The position numbers were made by a program, and so were the translations under genes. 64,000 nt of DNA from Slackia isoflavoniconvertens (GTDB lineage Bacteria; Actinomycetota; Coriobacteriia; Coriobacteriales; Eggerthellaceae): contig NZ_QIBZ01000009.1 of NCBI RefSeq assembly GCF_003725955.1, forward strand, positions 1 through 64,000. Direction: 5' to 3'. Under the pieces are notes generated by a model that was given only the letters and a program-made list of their open reading frames with translations, searched no databases and had not been told where the DNA came from. Of the stretch, positions 19,142 through 27,489 are shown in pieces (positions within the stretch are counted from its first letter, which is position 1; each line of letters opens with the position of its first letter).

Positions 19142-19713
19142 TCACCTCCATCGTTTTCTTCTTTGAGCACGATGCGCGCGTGTTCCAGTTCGGAAGCAAC
19201 GCTTGCATCGATGCGTTTTCCATTGGTGCTCATAATGATGCCGCCCAGGATAGAAGCGTCGATGTGCTCGCGCAGCACGACCTTCTTACCCAGATCAGCA
19301 GAGAGCTTCTCGGTGATGACCTCGCGCAGGTGATCGTCGAGAGCCACCACAGTGGTGACATCGACAACCGCTACGCCGAGCTTTTCCTCGGCCGCGTTGC
19401 GGTACGCATTCACGGTAGAAGAAAGCTTGTCGAGGTCGCCACGCTCAGCCATGACAGCGATAACGCTGACGGCCAAAGGATCGATACCATCGAACACGTT
19501 GACGGCCAACGTGTGTCGCTGCTCAGGGGAGTACGCCGGATTGCCAAGCGCCTCGCGCAAATCCGCGTTGCCGCGGTAGGTGCGAAGCACGAAATCCAGC
19601 TGCTCGCGAACCTCAAGCACGCGCTCTGCCCCACCCTGCTCAAGGGCGGCGTCGAGGAGCATGCCGGAATAGGTCGCGACCTCTTCTTTTGCGAGCAGTC
19701 GATTATTTGGCAT
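19135..19713 (-). CDS. atpH: ATP synthase F1 delta subunit
   Basis: A 192-residue peripheral-stalk subunit joining the b dimer to the alpha crown. The N-terminal helical domain ([25 protein letters not shown]) and the C-terminal stretch [31 protein letters not shown] match the family. I chose the ATG giving [12 protein letters not shown] (19713) because AGGCAGG precedes it and the upstream Met has no site. It overlaps atpF by 11 bases and atpA by 7. Confidence 0.93.
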   Translation of the reverse strand: MPNNRLLAKEEVATYSGMLLDAALEQGGAERVLEVREQLDFVLRTYRGNADLREALGNPAYSPEQRHTLAVNVFDGIDPLAVSVIAVMAERGDLDKLSSTVNAYRNAAEEKLGVAVVDVTTVVALDDHLREVITEKLSADLGKKVVLREHIDASILGGIIMSTNGKRIDASVASELEHARIVLKEENDGGEC

Positions 19714-20311
19714 TGAAGCTACCTGCCTCTGCGACATAGCGCTCGATCATCTTGCGATGCTCGTCATCGGTCAAGTCGTTGCCGATGAGCTTGGCCGCGA
19801 CGTTAATCGAGAGGTCGGCGACAGAACCCTGAAGGTCAGAGATAGCGGCCTTCTTCTCTGCCTCGATGGCCGCATGGGCCTTCTCAATCATGCCGGCGGC
19901 TTCTGCCTGCGCCTTGGCGGTGATGTCGGCCTTCACGTCTTCGCCGGCCTTCTTGGCGTCGGCGACGATCTTGGAAGCCTGAACCTTGGCCTCAGCGAGC
20001 TGCTGCTGGTACTCAGCAAGCACGCGCTCGCTTTCCTGGCGCGCTTCTTCAGCGTTCTTGAGGTCGTCGCGAATGGTGTTCGCGCGCTTCTCAAGCATCT
20101 TGTCGAAGACGGGCCAGCCAAACTTGGCCAGGACGATCCACAGAATAATGAAGGCGACGAGCATAGGAATGAATTCGCTCATCTCAGGCAGAATGGCTTG
20201 GATGCCACCTCCCTGGGAAGCGAACGCATACGTCGGGCACGACAGAGCGAGAGCACCCGCGGACAGAGCCACGGCGCTGAGCTTGCCAGCTGCCTTGTTG
20301 AAATGCTTCAA
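19703..20311 (-). CDS. atpF: ATP synthase F0 b subunit with signal-peptide-like N-terminus
   Basis: A peripheral-stalk subunit: one membrane helix (EFIPMLVAFIILWIVLAKFGWPVF) followed by a long charged coiled coil (KMLEKRANTIRDDLKNAEEARQESERVLAEYQQQL). The likely start is TTG at 20311, because a full AGGAGG lies eight bases upstream (minus strand). The first ATG of the frame (20344) has no ribosome-binding site and would put that AGGAGG inside the gene. Ahead of the usual helix lies an extra segment, KHFNKAAGKLSAVALSAGALALSCPTYAFASQ, which looks like a cleavable signal peptide (AFA/SQ). A b subunit normally has a single hydrophobic segment. Confidence 0.9.
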   Translation of the reverse strand: MKHFNKAAGKLSAVALSAGALALSCPTYAFASQGGGIQAILPEMSEFIPMLVAFIILWIVLAKFGWPVFDKMLEKRANTIRDDLKNAEEARQESERVLAEYQQQLAEAKVQASKIVADAKKAGEDVKADITAKAQAEAAGMIEKAHAAIEAEKKAAISDLQGSVADLSINVAAKLIGNDLTDDEHRKMIERYVAEAGSFNAK

Positions 20312-20361
20312 CTCGTTTGCCTCCTGTTCTTTCTTAGTAATCATGCAGTAATCGAGCGTGA

Positions 20362-20580
20362 TTAGCCGATGAAGAACAGAACCAAGCCGAGCAGAGCCAG
20401 CGCCTCAGACATAGCAGCGCCGATGAAGAAGTAGCCCATGAGCGTACCCTTCATCTCGGGCTGGCGGGCAGCAGCGGTGCAAAGGCCATAGGTGGCGATG
20501 CCGATGCCGATGCCGGGGCCGATGGCGGCCAGGCCGTAGCCGACGACCTTCAGTGCGGCGAGCGCGAGCGTGATTTCCAC
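20362..20580 (-). CDS. atpE: ATP synthase F0 c subunit
   Basis: A 72-residue ring proteolipid with two helices joined by the loop ARQPEM. The ion-carrying Glu is in the second helix (IGAAMSEALALLG). The residues after it are Ala-Leu rather than the Ser/Thr seen in Na+-driven rings, which points to H+ (inference). Start: GTG at 20580 with AAAGGAGG six bases before it; the longer open frame would add a polar head (RGTTKEET) that is in fact the ribosome-binding region. It is 160 bases downstream of atpB. Confidence 0.94.
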   Translation of the reverse strand: MEITLALAALKVVGYGLAAIGPGIGIGIATYGLCTAAARQPEMKGTLMGYFFIGAAMSEALALLGLVLFFIG

Positions 20581-20740
20581 AGTTTCCTCCTTTGTCGTGC
20601 CCCTCACTTCTCAAGTCGCGTCGGGGCAAGATCCAATATTGCTCAGCTGAGGGGTGCAGCTGCAACACCATAGTTATGCGTGTGCGCCACGCAGGGCGGG
20701 CGGTTTAACGACGCGGCGGTCGATGCCAAACGACTGGGGC

Positions 20741-21544
20741 TTAGTGCGCATGCACCGCAGTGGATACATAGGAAGCCGACAGGATCGCGAAAACGAACGC
20801 CTGGATGAAAGCAACCAAGCACTCGAGGGCATACATAACAACAAGCAGAGCGAACCATGCGATCGAAGGCAGACCAGCGATGAGGTCCATAGAACCAGAG
20901 AACAGCGCAGTCTGAATAAAGCAGGTGGTGGCGATGCTGAAGATAGCGAGCATCATGTGGCCAGCAAGCATGTTGCCATAAAGTCGGACGGCAAGGGTAA
21001 GCACGCGAATGACCATCGAGAAGAGCTCGAGGAACCAGATGACCGGCTTCATAGGACCAGGAACGCCCGACGGGCAGAGGTTCTTGAAGTACTGGAAGAA
21101 GCCGAAAGTCTTCATGCCATAGAAGTTGAAGTACACAAACGAAATGACTGCGAGAGCCCAGGTGCACGAAATGGCGCCGGTAGACGTCTTGAAGCCAGGA
21201 ACAAGGCCCAAGATGTTGCAGACGAGGATAAAGAAGAAGATCGTTGCGAGGAACGGCACATGCTTCTTGAAGCCTTCGCCAATAACGTCTTCAGCGATAG
21301 AGCTGTTCACGAAGTCGTAACCAAACTCAACCGTGTTCACGAATTTGTTGGTGGGAACCAACGAAACCTTCTTAGCGGCAACGAGCACGACGGCGAACGT
21401 CACGGCCAGAGCGATGAACAGCCACACAATATACTGCGTGACGCCCCAGGGGCCGATATAGAACACGACCTGGGGATCGAACTGGGCCGAGAGCCCTTGT
21501 GCTTCCTCGACGAAGTTACCGAGAGCGGTTGCAAGACCCTCCAT
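20741..21544 (-). CDS. atpB: ATP synthase F0 a subunit
   Basis: The 267-residue membrane subunit forming the proton half-channels. The essential Arg lies in LAVRLYGNMLAGHMML, and the C-terminal helix ALECLVAFIQAFVFAILSASYV contains the conserved Glu/Gln positions. ILGLVPGF is also typical. It follows the small atpI-like gene after 25 bases. The 160 bases between it and atpE contain the partly self-complementary CTCAGCTGAG/GCAGCTGC region, which might tune expression of the high-copy c subunit. Confidence 0.97.
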   Translation of the reverse strand: MEGLATALGNFVEEAQGLSAQFDPQVVFYIGPWGVTQYIVWLFIALAVTFAVVLVAAKKVSLVPTNKFVNTVEFGYDFVNSSIAEDVIGEGFKKHVPFLATIFFFILVCNILGLVPGFKTSTGAISCTWALAVISFVYFNFYGMKTFGFFQYFKNLCPSGVPGPMKPVIWFLELFSMVIRVLTLAVRLYGNMLAGHMMLAIFSIATTCFIQTALFSGSMDLIAGLPSIAWFALLVVMYALECLVAFIQAFVFAILSASYVSTAVHAH

Positions 21545-21569
21545 AGCTTTCCTTCCTTACTAATTTCAC

Positions 21570-21860
21570 TTAAACGCGCTTGCGCTTGGCGAGCACGTTC
21601 TTGTACACGACGAACGCGATGGTGCAGCCCAAAAACACGATGCCTTCGGCCACGACGAAACCCACGAGCCCGTCGCGTGCAAGCATCGCGCAGGCGATAA
21701 GCCCCGCGACAAGTATGACAAGAGAGATTGCAACGCCAGCAAGGCCGTACAGACCAATAGTGAGGGCGTGCGTGGAAGTAGAACAGCGCGATAACCTCAA
21801 AGACAGGAACAATGGCAGAAACCCTAAGATACCGGTCACAATTCCCAATGCGATGAGCAT
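21570..21860 (-). CDS. Small membrane protein at the atpI position
   Basis: 96 residues with three or four hydrophobic segments and a basic tail (KNVLAKRKRV). Its place as the first gene of the ATP synthase operon, just before atpB, is the classical position of atpI, whose product helps assemble the c-ring or take up Mg2+. The sequence does not show a motif that proves AtpI homology. Start: ATG 21860; AGGAGA lies upstream at a longer than ideal distance (about 14 bases). Probably a Coriobacteriia AtpI-like protein. Confidence 0.65.
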   Translation of the reverse strand: MLIALGIVTGILGFLPLFLSLRLSRCSTSTHALTIGLYGLAGVAISLVILVAGLIACAMLARDGLVGFVVAEGIVFLGCTIAFVVYKNVLAKRKRV

Positions 21861-22029
21861 ATTGCGGTGCTCACTCTCCTACTTCTCGTCGTGTTGCTTG
21901 CCTCTATTCCGCGGCAAACAATCGTTACCTTAACAAAGAACTACGCATATGAATGCATGAAGCGTTTAAAAGTTGAAAAAAACTCGTAAGCGGCACGTAA
22001 ATAACGCCCATGCCGATGAATAACGCACG

Positions 22030-22491
22030 TTATTCGGAGTATTCAACGCAGCGAATGAGGATATCAGTTTCGCCGAGCAGCTCTTCGGAGAGTTTATCGG
22101 GATACGCGGTGGCGAACACAATCTCCTTAATGCCTGCATTGATGAGCATCTTCGCACACACCGAGCACGGCTCGGTGGTGATGTAGATCGACGACCCCTC
22201 AATGTCGATGCCGTAGCGCGCGGCTTGGATGATCGCGTTCTGCTCGGCATGCAGGCCTCGACAAATCTCGTGGCGCTGGCCGCTTGGCACGCCGAGCTGT
22301 TCGCGCAAACATCCTGTTTCTTCGCAATGTCGCAAACCCGAAGGCACGCCATTGTAGCCCGTGGCCAGAATGCGACGGTCCTTCACGATAATGGCACCTA
22401 CCGCACGACGCAGGCACGTCGAACGCTTCGAAACCTCGAAGGCGAGCTTCAAGAAATATTCGTCCCAGCTGGGTCGTTGCGTATCGCGCAT
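22030..22491 (-). CDS. Deoxycytidylate (dCMP) deaminase
   Basis: A 153-residue zinc enzyme converting dCMP to dUMP for thymidylate synthesis. The catalytic motif HAEQNAI supplies the zinc-binding His and the proton-shuttling Glu, and [11 protein letters not shown] supplies the two zinc cysteines. The family-specific GYNGVPSG and HCEETGC segments are present; the latter holds an extra Cys/His zinc site typical of dCMP deaminases and ComEB. It begins 15 bases after upp, forming a pyrimidine-salvage pair. Confidence 0.95.
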   Translation of the reverse strand: MRDTQRPSWDEYFLKLAFEVSKRSTCLRRAVGAIIVKDRRILATGYNGVPSGLRHCEETGCLREQLGVPSGQRHEICRGLHAEQNAIIQAARYGIDIEGSSIYITTEPCSVCAKMLINAGIKEIVFATAYPDKLSEELLGETDILIRCVEYSE

Positions 22492-22506
22492 GAAGAACTT
22501 CCTTAC

Positions 22507-23157
22507 CTAGACCGTGCCAAAGATGCGATCGCCGGCATCGCCAAGGCCGGGAACGATATACGCAGCATCGTTGAGGCCTTCATCGAGCGCGCAAGCCCAA
22601 ATATGCACATCGGGCTCGGCGGCGTTCACGGCAGCCACGCCTTCAGGGGCGGCGACCATAACGAGCAGGCGAATGTCTTTCACGCCCGCCTCTCGAAGGT
22701 ATTTGATCGCGGCCAGAGCGCTTCCGCCCGTAGCCAGCATGGGATCAATCACGAGCGCCATGCGATTCTCGATGCCCTGAGGCATTTTTGCGTAATAGGA
22801 ATGTGGCTCGTGGGTCTCTTCGTCTCGTTCCATGCCGAGCACGCCCACAGCGGCCGACGGAACAACTGAAAGCACGCCCTCGAGCATACCCATGCCTGCA
22901 CGAAGAATGGGAACCACGGCCAAGGTGTCTTCCTTGAGCCGCACGCCCTCGGTTTCGCAAATGGGGGTTTTCACCTGCACCTGCATCGTGGGCAAATCGC
23001 GCGTCGCCTCATAGGCCTCGAGCGCCGCGAGCTCGTGAACAAGCTTGCGGAAGTGCGCGGGGGCGGTGCTTTCGTCGCGCAAAATCGTCATCTTATGGCC
23101 GACCAGCGGGTGGTCGAGCACGGTAAGGCAATTCTTGTCGTACGTAACGTTGGCCAT
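22507..23157 (-). CDS. upp: Uracil phosphoribosyltransferase
   Basis: A 216-residue enzyme making UMP from uracil and PRPP. The PRPP-binding loop VIDPMLATGGSALAAIKYL and the uracil-binding end IVPGLGDAGDRIFGT are intact, with the start MANVTYDKNCLTVLDHPLVGHKM typical of Upp. The start at 23157 is supported by GAGAGGATGAG just upstream; the longer frame has no such site. Promoter at 23189-23217. Co-directional with dCMP deaminase. Confidence 0.97.
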   Translation of the reverse strand: MANVTYDKNCLTVLDHPLVGHKMTILRDESTAPAHFRKLVHELAALEAYEATRDLPTMQVQVKTPICETEGVRLKEDTLAVVPILRAGMGMLEGVLSVVPSAAVGVLGMERDEETHEPHSYYAKMPQGIENRMALVIDPMLATGGSALAAIKYLREAGVKDIRLLVMVAAPEGVAAVNAAEPDVHIWACALDEGLNDAAYIVPGLGDAGDRIFGTV

Positions 23158-23188
23158 GGGCTCATCCTCTCTGAATTGAAACGCATTC

Positions 23189-23217
23189 ATGATACTGCAA
23201 TGCCACGCGGCACACAA
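23189..23217 (-). promoter_or_regulatory. upp promoter
   Basis: On the minus strand TTGTGT (23212-23217) and TATCAT (23189-23194) are spaced by 17 bases, about 30-35 bases before the upp start. The -35 box overlaps the T-tail of the glyA terminator. Confidence 0.6.
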
Positions 23218-23253
23218 AAACTCGCCGGCCAAGCGGAATGCTGAGCCGGCGAG
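23215..23253 (-). terminator. glyA terminator
   Basis: CTCGCCGGC (23221-23229) pairs perfectly with GCCGGCGAG (23245-23253), followed on the minus strand by TTTTT. It ends the glyA transcript immediately before the upp promoter. Confidence 0.8.
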
Positions 23254-23294
23254 CCTCTTTTCGCAGTTTTCACGCGATCAGCACGCGAACTTGA

Positions 23295-24536
23295 TTACAG
23301 TTCGGGATACAAGGGGTGCTTGGCGATAATGGCCTTCACGCCCTCTTTGATTTCGGCGAGCTTCGCTTCATCGCCATTCGCGAATACGGTTGCGGCGATA
23401 AGCTTGCCCACCATGTTGAAGTCTTCGGCATCAAGGCCGCGCGAGGTGGCCGCCGCCGTGCCCACGCGAATGCCGCTCGCCACAAACGGGCTGCGGGGCT
23501 CGTTGGGAATGGTGTTCTTGTTCACGGTAAGGCCGACGCTTTCAAGCAGCTTTTCGGCGTCTTTGCCGGTCACGTCGGCAGGCGTGAGATCGACCAAGCA
23601 CAGGTGGTTGTCGGTGCCGCCCGTCACCAGACGCAGGCCGCCATCGATAAGGCCATCGGCCATCGCGGCACAGTTCTTCACCACGTTATCGATGTACGTT
23701 TTGAATTCGGGCTTGAGAGCCTCGCCCAGCGCAACGGCCTTGCCCGCGATCACGTGCATGAGCGGGCCACCCTGGCTGCCCGGGAACACCGCGGAGTTGA
23801 TTTTCTTCGCGAGAGCCTCGTCGTTGGTGAGAATGAGGCCGCCGCGCGGGCCGCGCAGGGTTTTGTGCGTGGTGGTGGTCACGATGTCGGCATACGGTAC
23901 AGGCGACGGATGCGCGCCCGTAGCAACCAGGCCGGCGATGTGGGCCATATCGACCATGAAAAGCGCGCCGTTGTCGTGCGCGATGCGCGCCATGCGCTCA
24001 AAGTCGATCACGCGCGGATAGGCGCTCGCGCCGCCCACGATGAGCTTCGGGTGCAATTCCTTCGCCATGCGCTCGATGGCGTCGTAGTCGATGCGCTCAT
24101 CCTCGCCCAGTCCATAGGCATGGAAGTCGTACAGCTTGCCCGAGAAGTTCGCCGGCGAACCGTGCGTAAGATGGCCGCCGTTGTCGAGGCTCATGCCAAG
24201 CACGACATCGCCCGGCTTGATGGTTGCGAAATACGCCGCCAAGTTGGCATTGGCGCCCGAATGGGGCTGCACATTGGCGAACTTTGCGCCGAACAATTCC
24301 TTCGCGCGATCGCGTGCGAGATCCTCGACGATGTCGACTTTCTCGCAGCCGCCGTAATAACGCTTGCCCGGATAGCCTTCCGCGTATTTATTGGTAAGCA
24401 CGCTGCCCATGGCCTGCATGACGGCAGGACTGGTGAAATTCTCAGACGCGATAAGCTCGATGGAATTGCGCTGGCGATCGAGCTCTTCAGAAATTGCCTC
24501 GGCCACCTGAGGGTCTTGTTCGGCGAGCAAAGACAT
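23295..24536 (-). CDS. glyA: Serine hydroxymethyltransferase
   Basis: A 413-residue PLP enzyme that interconverts serine and glycine while loading tetrahydrofolate with a one-carbon unit. The PLP-lysine motif [15 protein letters not shown] is intact, as are the N-terminal [38 protein letters not shown] region (read in parts) and the Thr/Gly-rich folate site. The start at MSLLAEQ is chosen for GAAGGAG six bases upstream. It has its own promoter (24568-24596) and terminator (23215-23253). Confidence 0.97.
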   Translation of the reverse strand: MSLLAEQDPQVAEAISEELDRQRNSIELIASENFTSPAVMQAMGSVLTNKYAEGYPGKRYYGGCEKVDIVEDLARDRAKELFGAKFANVQPHSGANANLAAYFATIKPGDVVLGMSLDNGGHLTHGSPANFSGKLYDFHAYGLGEDERIDYDAIERMAKELHPKLIVGGASAYPRVIDFERMARIAHDNGALFMVDMAHIAGLVATGAHPSPVPYADIVTTTTHKTLRGPRGGLILTNDEALAKKINSAVFPGSQGGPLMHVIAGKAVALGEALKPEFKTYIDNVVKNCAAMADGLIDGGLRLVTGGTDNHLCLVDLTPADVTGKDAEKLLESVGLTVNKNTIPNEPRSPFVASGIRVGTAAATSRGLDAEDFNMVGKLIAATVFANGDEAKLAEIKEGVKAIIAKHPLYPEL

Positions 24537-24567
24537 GCTGTCTCCTTCGTTTGATACGGCATCGCGC

Positions 24568-24596
24568 ATCATACGCGAGTTTCGGAACCGCTCCAA
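24568..24596 (-). promoter_or_regulatory. glyA promoter
   Basis: TTGGAG (24591-24596, minus) and TATGAT (24568-24573) with exactly 17 bases between them, about 30 bases before the glyA start. Confidence 0.7.
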
Positions 24597-24601
24597 TATA
24601 G

Positions 24602-24635
24602 CCGAAGGGAGCCGCGGGGGCTCCCTTCTCTTCGG
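24602..24635 (-). terminator. Hairpin after rpiB
   Basis: GAAGGGAGCC pairs with GGCTCCCTTC around a small G-rich loop. There is no T-run on the minus strand, so termination may be weak or factor-dependent. It directly precedes the glyA -35 box. Confidence 0.5.
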
Positions 24636-24674
24636 TATTTAACGCAATCGTTCGAAAACGATGGTGGCTGGCGC

Positions 24675-25136
24675 CTAGCGATACGTATTCACGTCGGCAT
24701 CGAGGTCCATGATCTTCTTCACGCGCATAGCGTGGCGGCCGCCCTCGAATTTGGTCGTAAGGAAGGTGTCGACGATCTGCTTGTTCACGTCGAGCTCAAC
24801 GAAACGACCGGAAAGCGTGATGATGTTCGCATCGTTGTGCTGACGGCACAGCTCGGCAAACTGCACGTTGATGATGTTCGCAGCACGGCAGCCAACGATT
24901 TTGTCGGCCGCGAGCGCCATGCCGATGCCCGTGCCGCATACGAGCACACCGCGGTCGGCCACGCCGTTGGACACGTCATGCGCAACAGCGGCTGCATAAT
25001 CAGGGTAATCGACGCGATCGTCGCTGTCGGGGCCGCGGTCGATAACATCGTAGCCCTGGTCTTTCAGATACGCCGCGAGCTCTTGCTTCTGCTCGAAACC
25101 TGCGTGGTCGCTGCCAATGGAGATTTTCATTGCCAT
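24675..25136 (-). CDS. rpiB: Ribose 5-phosphate isomerase B
   Basis: A 153-residue RpiB/LacA-type isomerase of the pentose phosphate pathway. The catalytic Cys lies in VLVCGTGIGMALAADK, the opening ISIGSDHAGFEQKQEL supplies the active-site Asp-His, and HNDANIITLSGR is conserved. Start: first ATG with AAAGGA six bases before it. It lies 40 bases after glpK on the same strand, probably co-transcribed. Confidence 0.95.
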   Translation of the reverse strand: MAMKISIGSDHAGFEQKQELAAYLKDQGYDVIDRGPDSDDRVDYPDYAAAVAHDVSNGVADRGVLVCGTGIGMALAADKIVGCRAANIINVQFAELCRQHNDANIITLSGRFVELDVNKQIVDTFLTTKFEGGRHAMRVKKIMDLDADVNTYR

Positions 25137-25175
25137 GACAATCCTTTCTTCGCGCGGCCATGCCGCCGATATTCG

Positions 25176-26675
25176 TTACTCGTGAATCATAACCCGAGAA
25201 ACCGCCGCGTGCCAGTTGGCGAGCTTTTCTTCACGCTCTGCCTCAATCATTGCGGGGCGGAAGTGATCGTCGCGCTCGCGCATGGCGCGCAATTCAGTCG
25301 TGCCCTCCCAGAATCCCGTGGAAAGCCCCGCCAAAAACGCAGCGCCCAAGCCCGTGCTTTCAAGCACCTTGGGACGGTTGAGCTGGGCATTGAGGATATC
25401 GGCCTGGAATTGCATCAAAAAGCCGTTCGCCGATGCCCCGCCGTCGACGTTGAGTTGGTCAATCGCATGCCCCGATTCACGTTCCATGGTCGCCGCGACA
25501 TCGGCAACCTGATACGCCATGGATTCGAGTGCCGCTCGGGCGATATGCGCCCTGTTCGCGCCCCGCGTAAGGCCGAAAATCGCACCACGCGCCTCGGAGT
25601 CCCAATATGGTGCGCCGAGGCCCGTGAACGCCGGAACCACCACAACGCCCGCAGAATCGGGAACGCTGTTCGCAAGGTCTTCGCTTTCAGCAGCGTTTTG
25701 AATAATGCCGAGTTCGTCTCGAAGCCACTGCACCACAGCGCCCGCCACGAACACGCTGCCCTCAAGGGCGTATTCGAGGCCGTCGGCGCCAGGAGCGCTT
25801 GCGGCGACCGTGGTTACGAGGCCGTTTTGCGATTCAACGGCGGTATGGCCCGTATGGAGCAACATAAAACAACCCGTGCCGTACGTGTTCTTCGCACGAC
25901 CGGGATCGAAGCAGCACTGGCCGAACAAGACCGCCTGCTGATCGCCCGCAACGCCGCGAATCGGAATGCCAGCAGGCACCGCGGCGCAGGCCGTTATTCC
26001 AAAGTCGCCCGACGAGGGACGCACTTCGGGAAGAAGGGATGCGGGCACGTCGAACAACTCGAGCAATTCTTCGTCCCACTCGCCCGTATGAATATTGAAG
26101 AGCATCGTGCGGCTCGCGTTGGTCACGTCAGTCGCATGCACTGCTCCACCCGTGAGCTGCCAAATGAGCCACGTATCTACCGTGCCGAACGCAAGCTTGC
26201 CAGCCTCGGCCGCCTCGCGAGCCCCGGGAACATGGTCGAGCAGCCACTTGATTTTGCTCGCCGAGAAGTACGCATCGGGAATGAGGCCCGTTTTTGCTTG
26301 AATAAGCTCGCGAACACCCGGCCGCGCACACACTTCCTCGACGATATCAGTCGTACGGCGGCATTGCCACACGATGGCATTCGCAATGGGAGCGCCCGTC
26401 TCGCGATTCCAAACCACCGTGGTTTCACGCTGGTTCGTAATGCCGATCGAGTCGATTTCTTCGGGAGATACGCCCGAAGACACGAGCACCTCTGTTATTA
26501 CACCGAGCTGCGATGAGGCGATTTCGCGCGGATCGTGCTCGACCCAGCCGGGCTTCGGGTAAATCTGGCGAAAGGGATGCTGCGCGATGCCGACTGGCTG
26601 GCCCGCATGGTCGAACAAGATGGCGCGCGACGACGTAGTCCCCTGGTCGAGCGCAAGAACGTATTTTTTCGACAT
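25176..26675 (-). CDS. glpK: Glycerol kinase
   Basis: A 499-residue FGGY-family kinase making glycerol 3-phosphate. The N-terminal phosphate-binding motif ALDQGTTSSRAILFDHAG and WNRETGAPIANAIVWQCRRT are characteristic; the C-terminal GLGAPYWDSEARGAIFGLTRG and VDGGASANGFLMQFQADIL complete the fold. The start at MSKKYVLALDQ has AGAGAGG just upstream. No glycerol facilitator or GlpD is adjacent. Family B element B1 begins 10 bases upstream of the start codon, inside the 5' leader. Confidence 0.96.
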   Translation of the reverse strand: MSKKYVLALDQGTTSSRAILFDHAGQPVGIAQHPFRQIYPKPGWVEHDPREIASSQLGVITEVLVSSGVSPEEIDSIGITNQRETTVVWNRETGAPIANAIVWQCRRTTDIVEEVCARPGVRELIQAKTGLIPDAYFSASKIKWLLDHVPGAREAAEAGKLAFGTVDTWLIWQLTGGAVHATDVTNASRTMLFNIHTGEWDEELLELFDVPASLLPEVRPSSGDFGITACAAVPAGIPIRGVAGDQQAVLFGQCCFDPGRAKNTYGTGCFMLLHTGHTAVESQNGLVTTVAASAPGADGLEYALEGSVFVAGAVVQWLRDELGIIQNAAESEDLANSVPDSAGVVVVPAFTGLGAPYWDSEARGAIFGLTRGANRAHIARAALESMAYQVADVAATMERESGHAIDQLNVDGGASANGFLMQFQADILNAQLNRPKVLESTGLGAAFLAGLSTGFWEGTTELRAMRERDDHFRPAMIEAEREEKLANWHAAVSRVMIHE

Positions 26676-26685
26676 GGATCCTCTC

Positions 26686-26806
26686 TTTGCTCGTCGCCTG
26701 GAATGCGGTTTCGGCTCGGTCAAGTCCTGACTCGCACGAAAGCCACATTTAGTGGCTTTCGGCTCGTGCGGAATCTACCGAAACCGCACCCCAGGCGACG
26801 AGCAAA
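26686..26806 (-). repeat. Family B long-hairpin element, copy B1
   Basis: Arms 26686-26714 and 26778-26806 (29 bp, two mismatches) enclose a 63-nt core. The core holds an inner hairpin GAAAGCCAC-ATTTA-GTGGCTTTC and the conserved string GCTCGTGCGGAATCTA. Copy B2 at 53250-53365 has the same core with completely different arms. Orientation is set only relative to the adjacent minus-strand genes: both copies sit just upstream of one (glpK here, proA there). Its edge lies two bases from the glpK ribosome-binding site. Confidence 0.8.
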
Positions 26807-26828
26807 CGCGCTCACCAGCATAAACGGA

Positions 26829-26979
26829 GTCGTCTTCTTCATCCGAAGGAAGCTTCGAGGCCCTCGGTGTTCAAGTATTCCTTATTCCAATACGAAACAC
26901 CGCGAAGCGAGCGCATAGCGAACAAAGTGAGCGGTAGCCCGCTGTGGCCTCAGGGCTTTCTTCGAATGAAGAAGACGAC
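26829..26979 (+). repeat. Family A structured palindromic element, copy A2
   Basis: Arms 26829-26862 and 26946-26979 (34 bp with about five mismatches; one side opens GTCGTCTTCTTCAT) enclose an 83-nt core. Internal hairpin 1 is GGTGTT/AACACC; hairpin 2 carries GCATAGCGA and GAGCGGTAGC with tip AC-AAA-GT, where other copies have GC/GC pairs. It lies 22 bases from element B1, between glpK and the small gene at 26987. Confidence 0.85.
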
Positions 26980-26986
26980 GGACGGA

Positions 26987-27241
26987 TTAGGAAATTCCGT
27001 AGGCCTCGTACATTGCGAGCGTCGCTTTAATGGCGATTTGCTGGGCGAACAGCTGTTGCGCCTGAGGATCGGCCGAGCCGTTCTCCTCGATATCGGCGAG
27101 CTTTTCGTTCACGTTTTCCAGCTGGTCTTCCAGATCTTGGTGCATATCTTCATATGCGGCCAAGCGACGAAGCGCCGCTGCTTGGTAGCGAGGCTGAACC
27201 TCTACATCGCCGTTCGCAGCGATTTCGGTCAAACGATGCAT
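26987..27241 (-). CDS. Small coiled-coil protein of unknown function
   Basis: 84 residues, acidic, with a predicted helical coiled coil over most of its length (EDMHQDLEDQLENVNEKLADIEE). The phrase ALRRLAAYED near the N-terminus resembles short proteins often found in phages and integrative elements of Gram-positive bacteria. Start: ATG with AGGAGAG upstream, so translation is credible. It ends seven bases from element A2. No function can be assigned. Confidence 0.6.
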   Translation of the reverse strand: MHRLTEIAANGDVEVQPRYQAAALRRLAAYEDMHQDLEDQLENVNEKLADIEENGSADPQAQQLFAQQIAIKATLAMYEAYGIS

Positions 27242-27489
27242 AGAACTCTCCTATCGTTAAAGCCGCCACAAACGCAGGCGGCGCAATACGACTCTTGCAA
27301 ACGATGCAATTGTAACGCGAACCGTCACGCGTTCGCGAGCGAGCAATGCCACAAAAAGCAACGCCCCAACCGCACACATGCGTTCAGATGAAATGCTTAC
27401 TTGCATGCTCGCATCGCAACCAAAGGCATGCACGGCAGCGCATTGCACCGCAAAATGGAAATTGCCGCCCGATAAAACGAACGCGCAGA

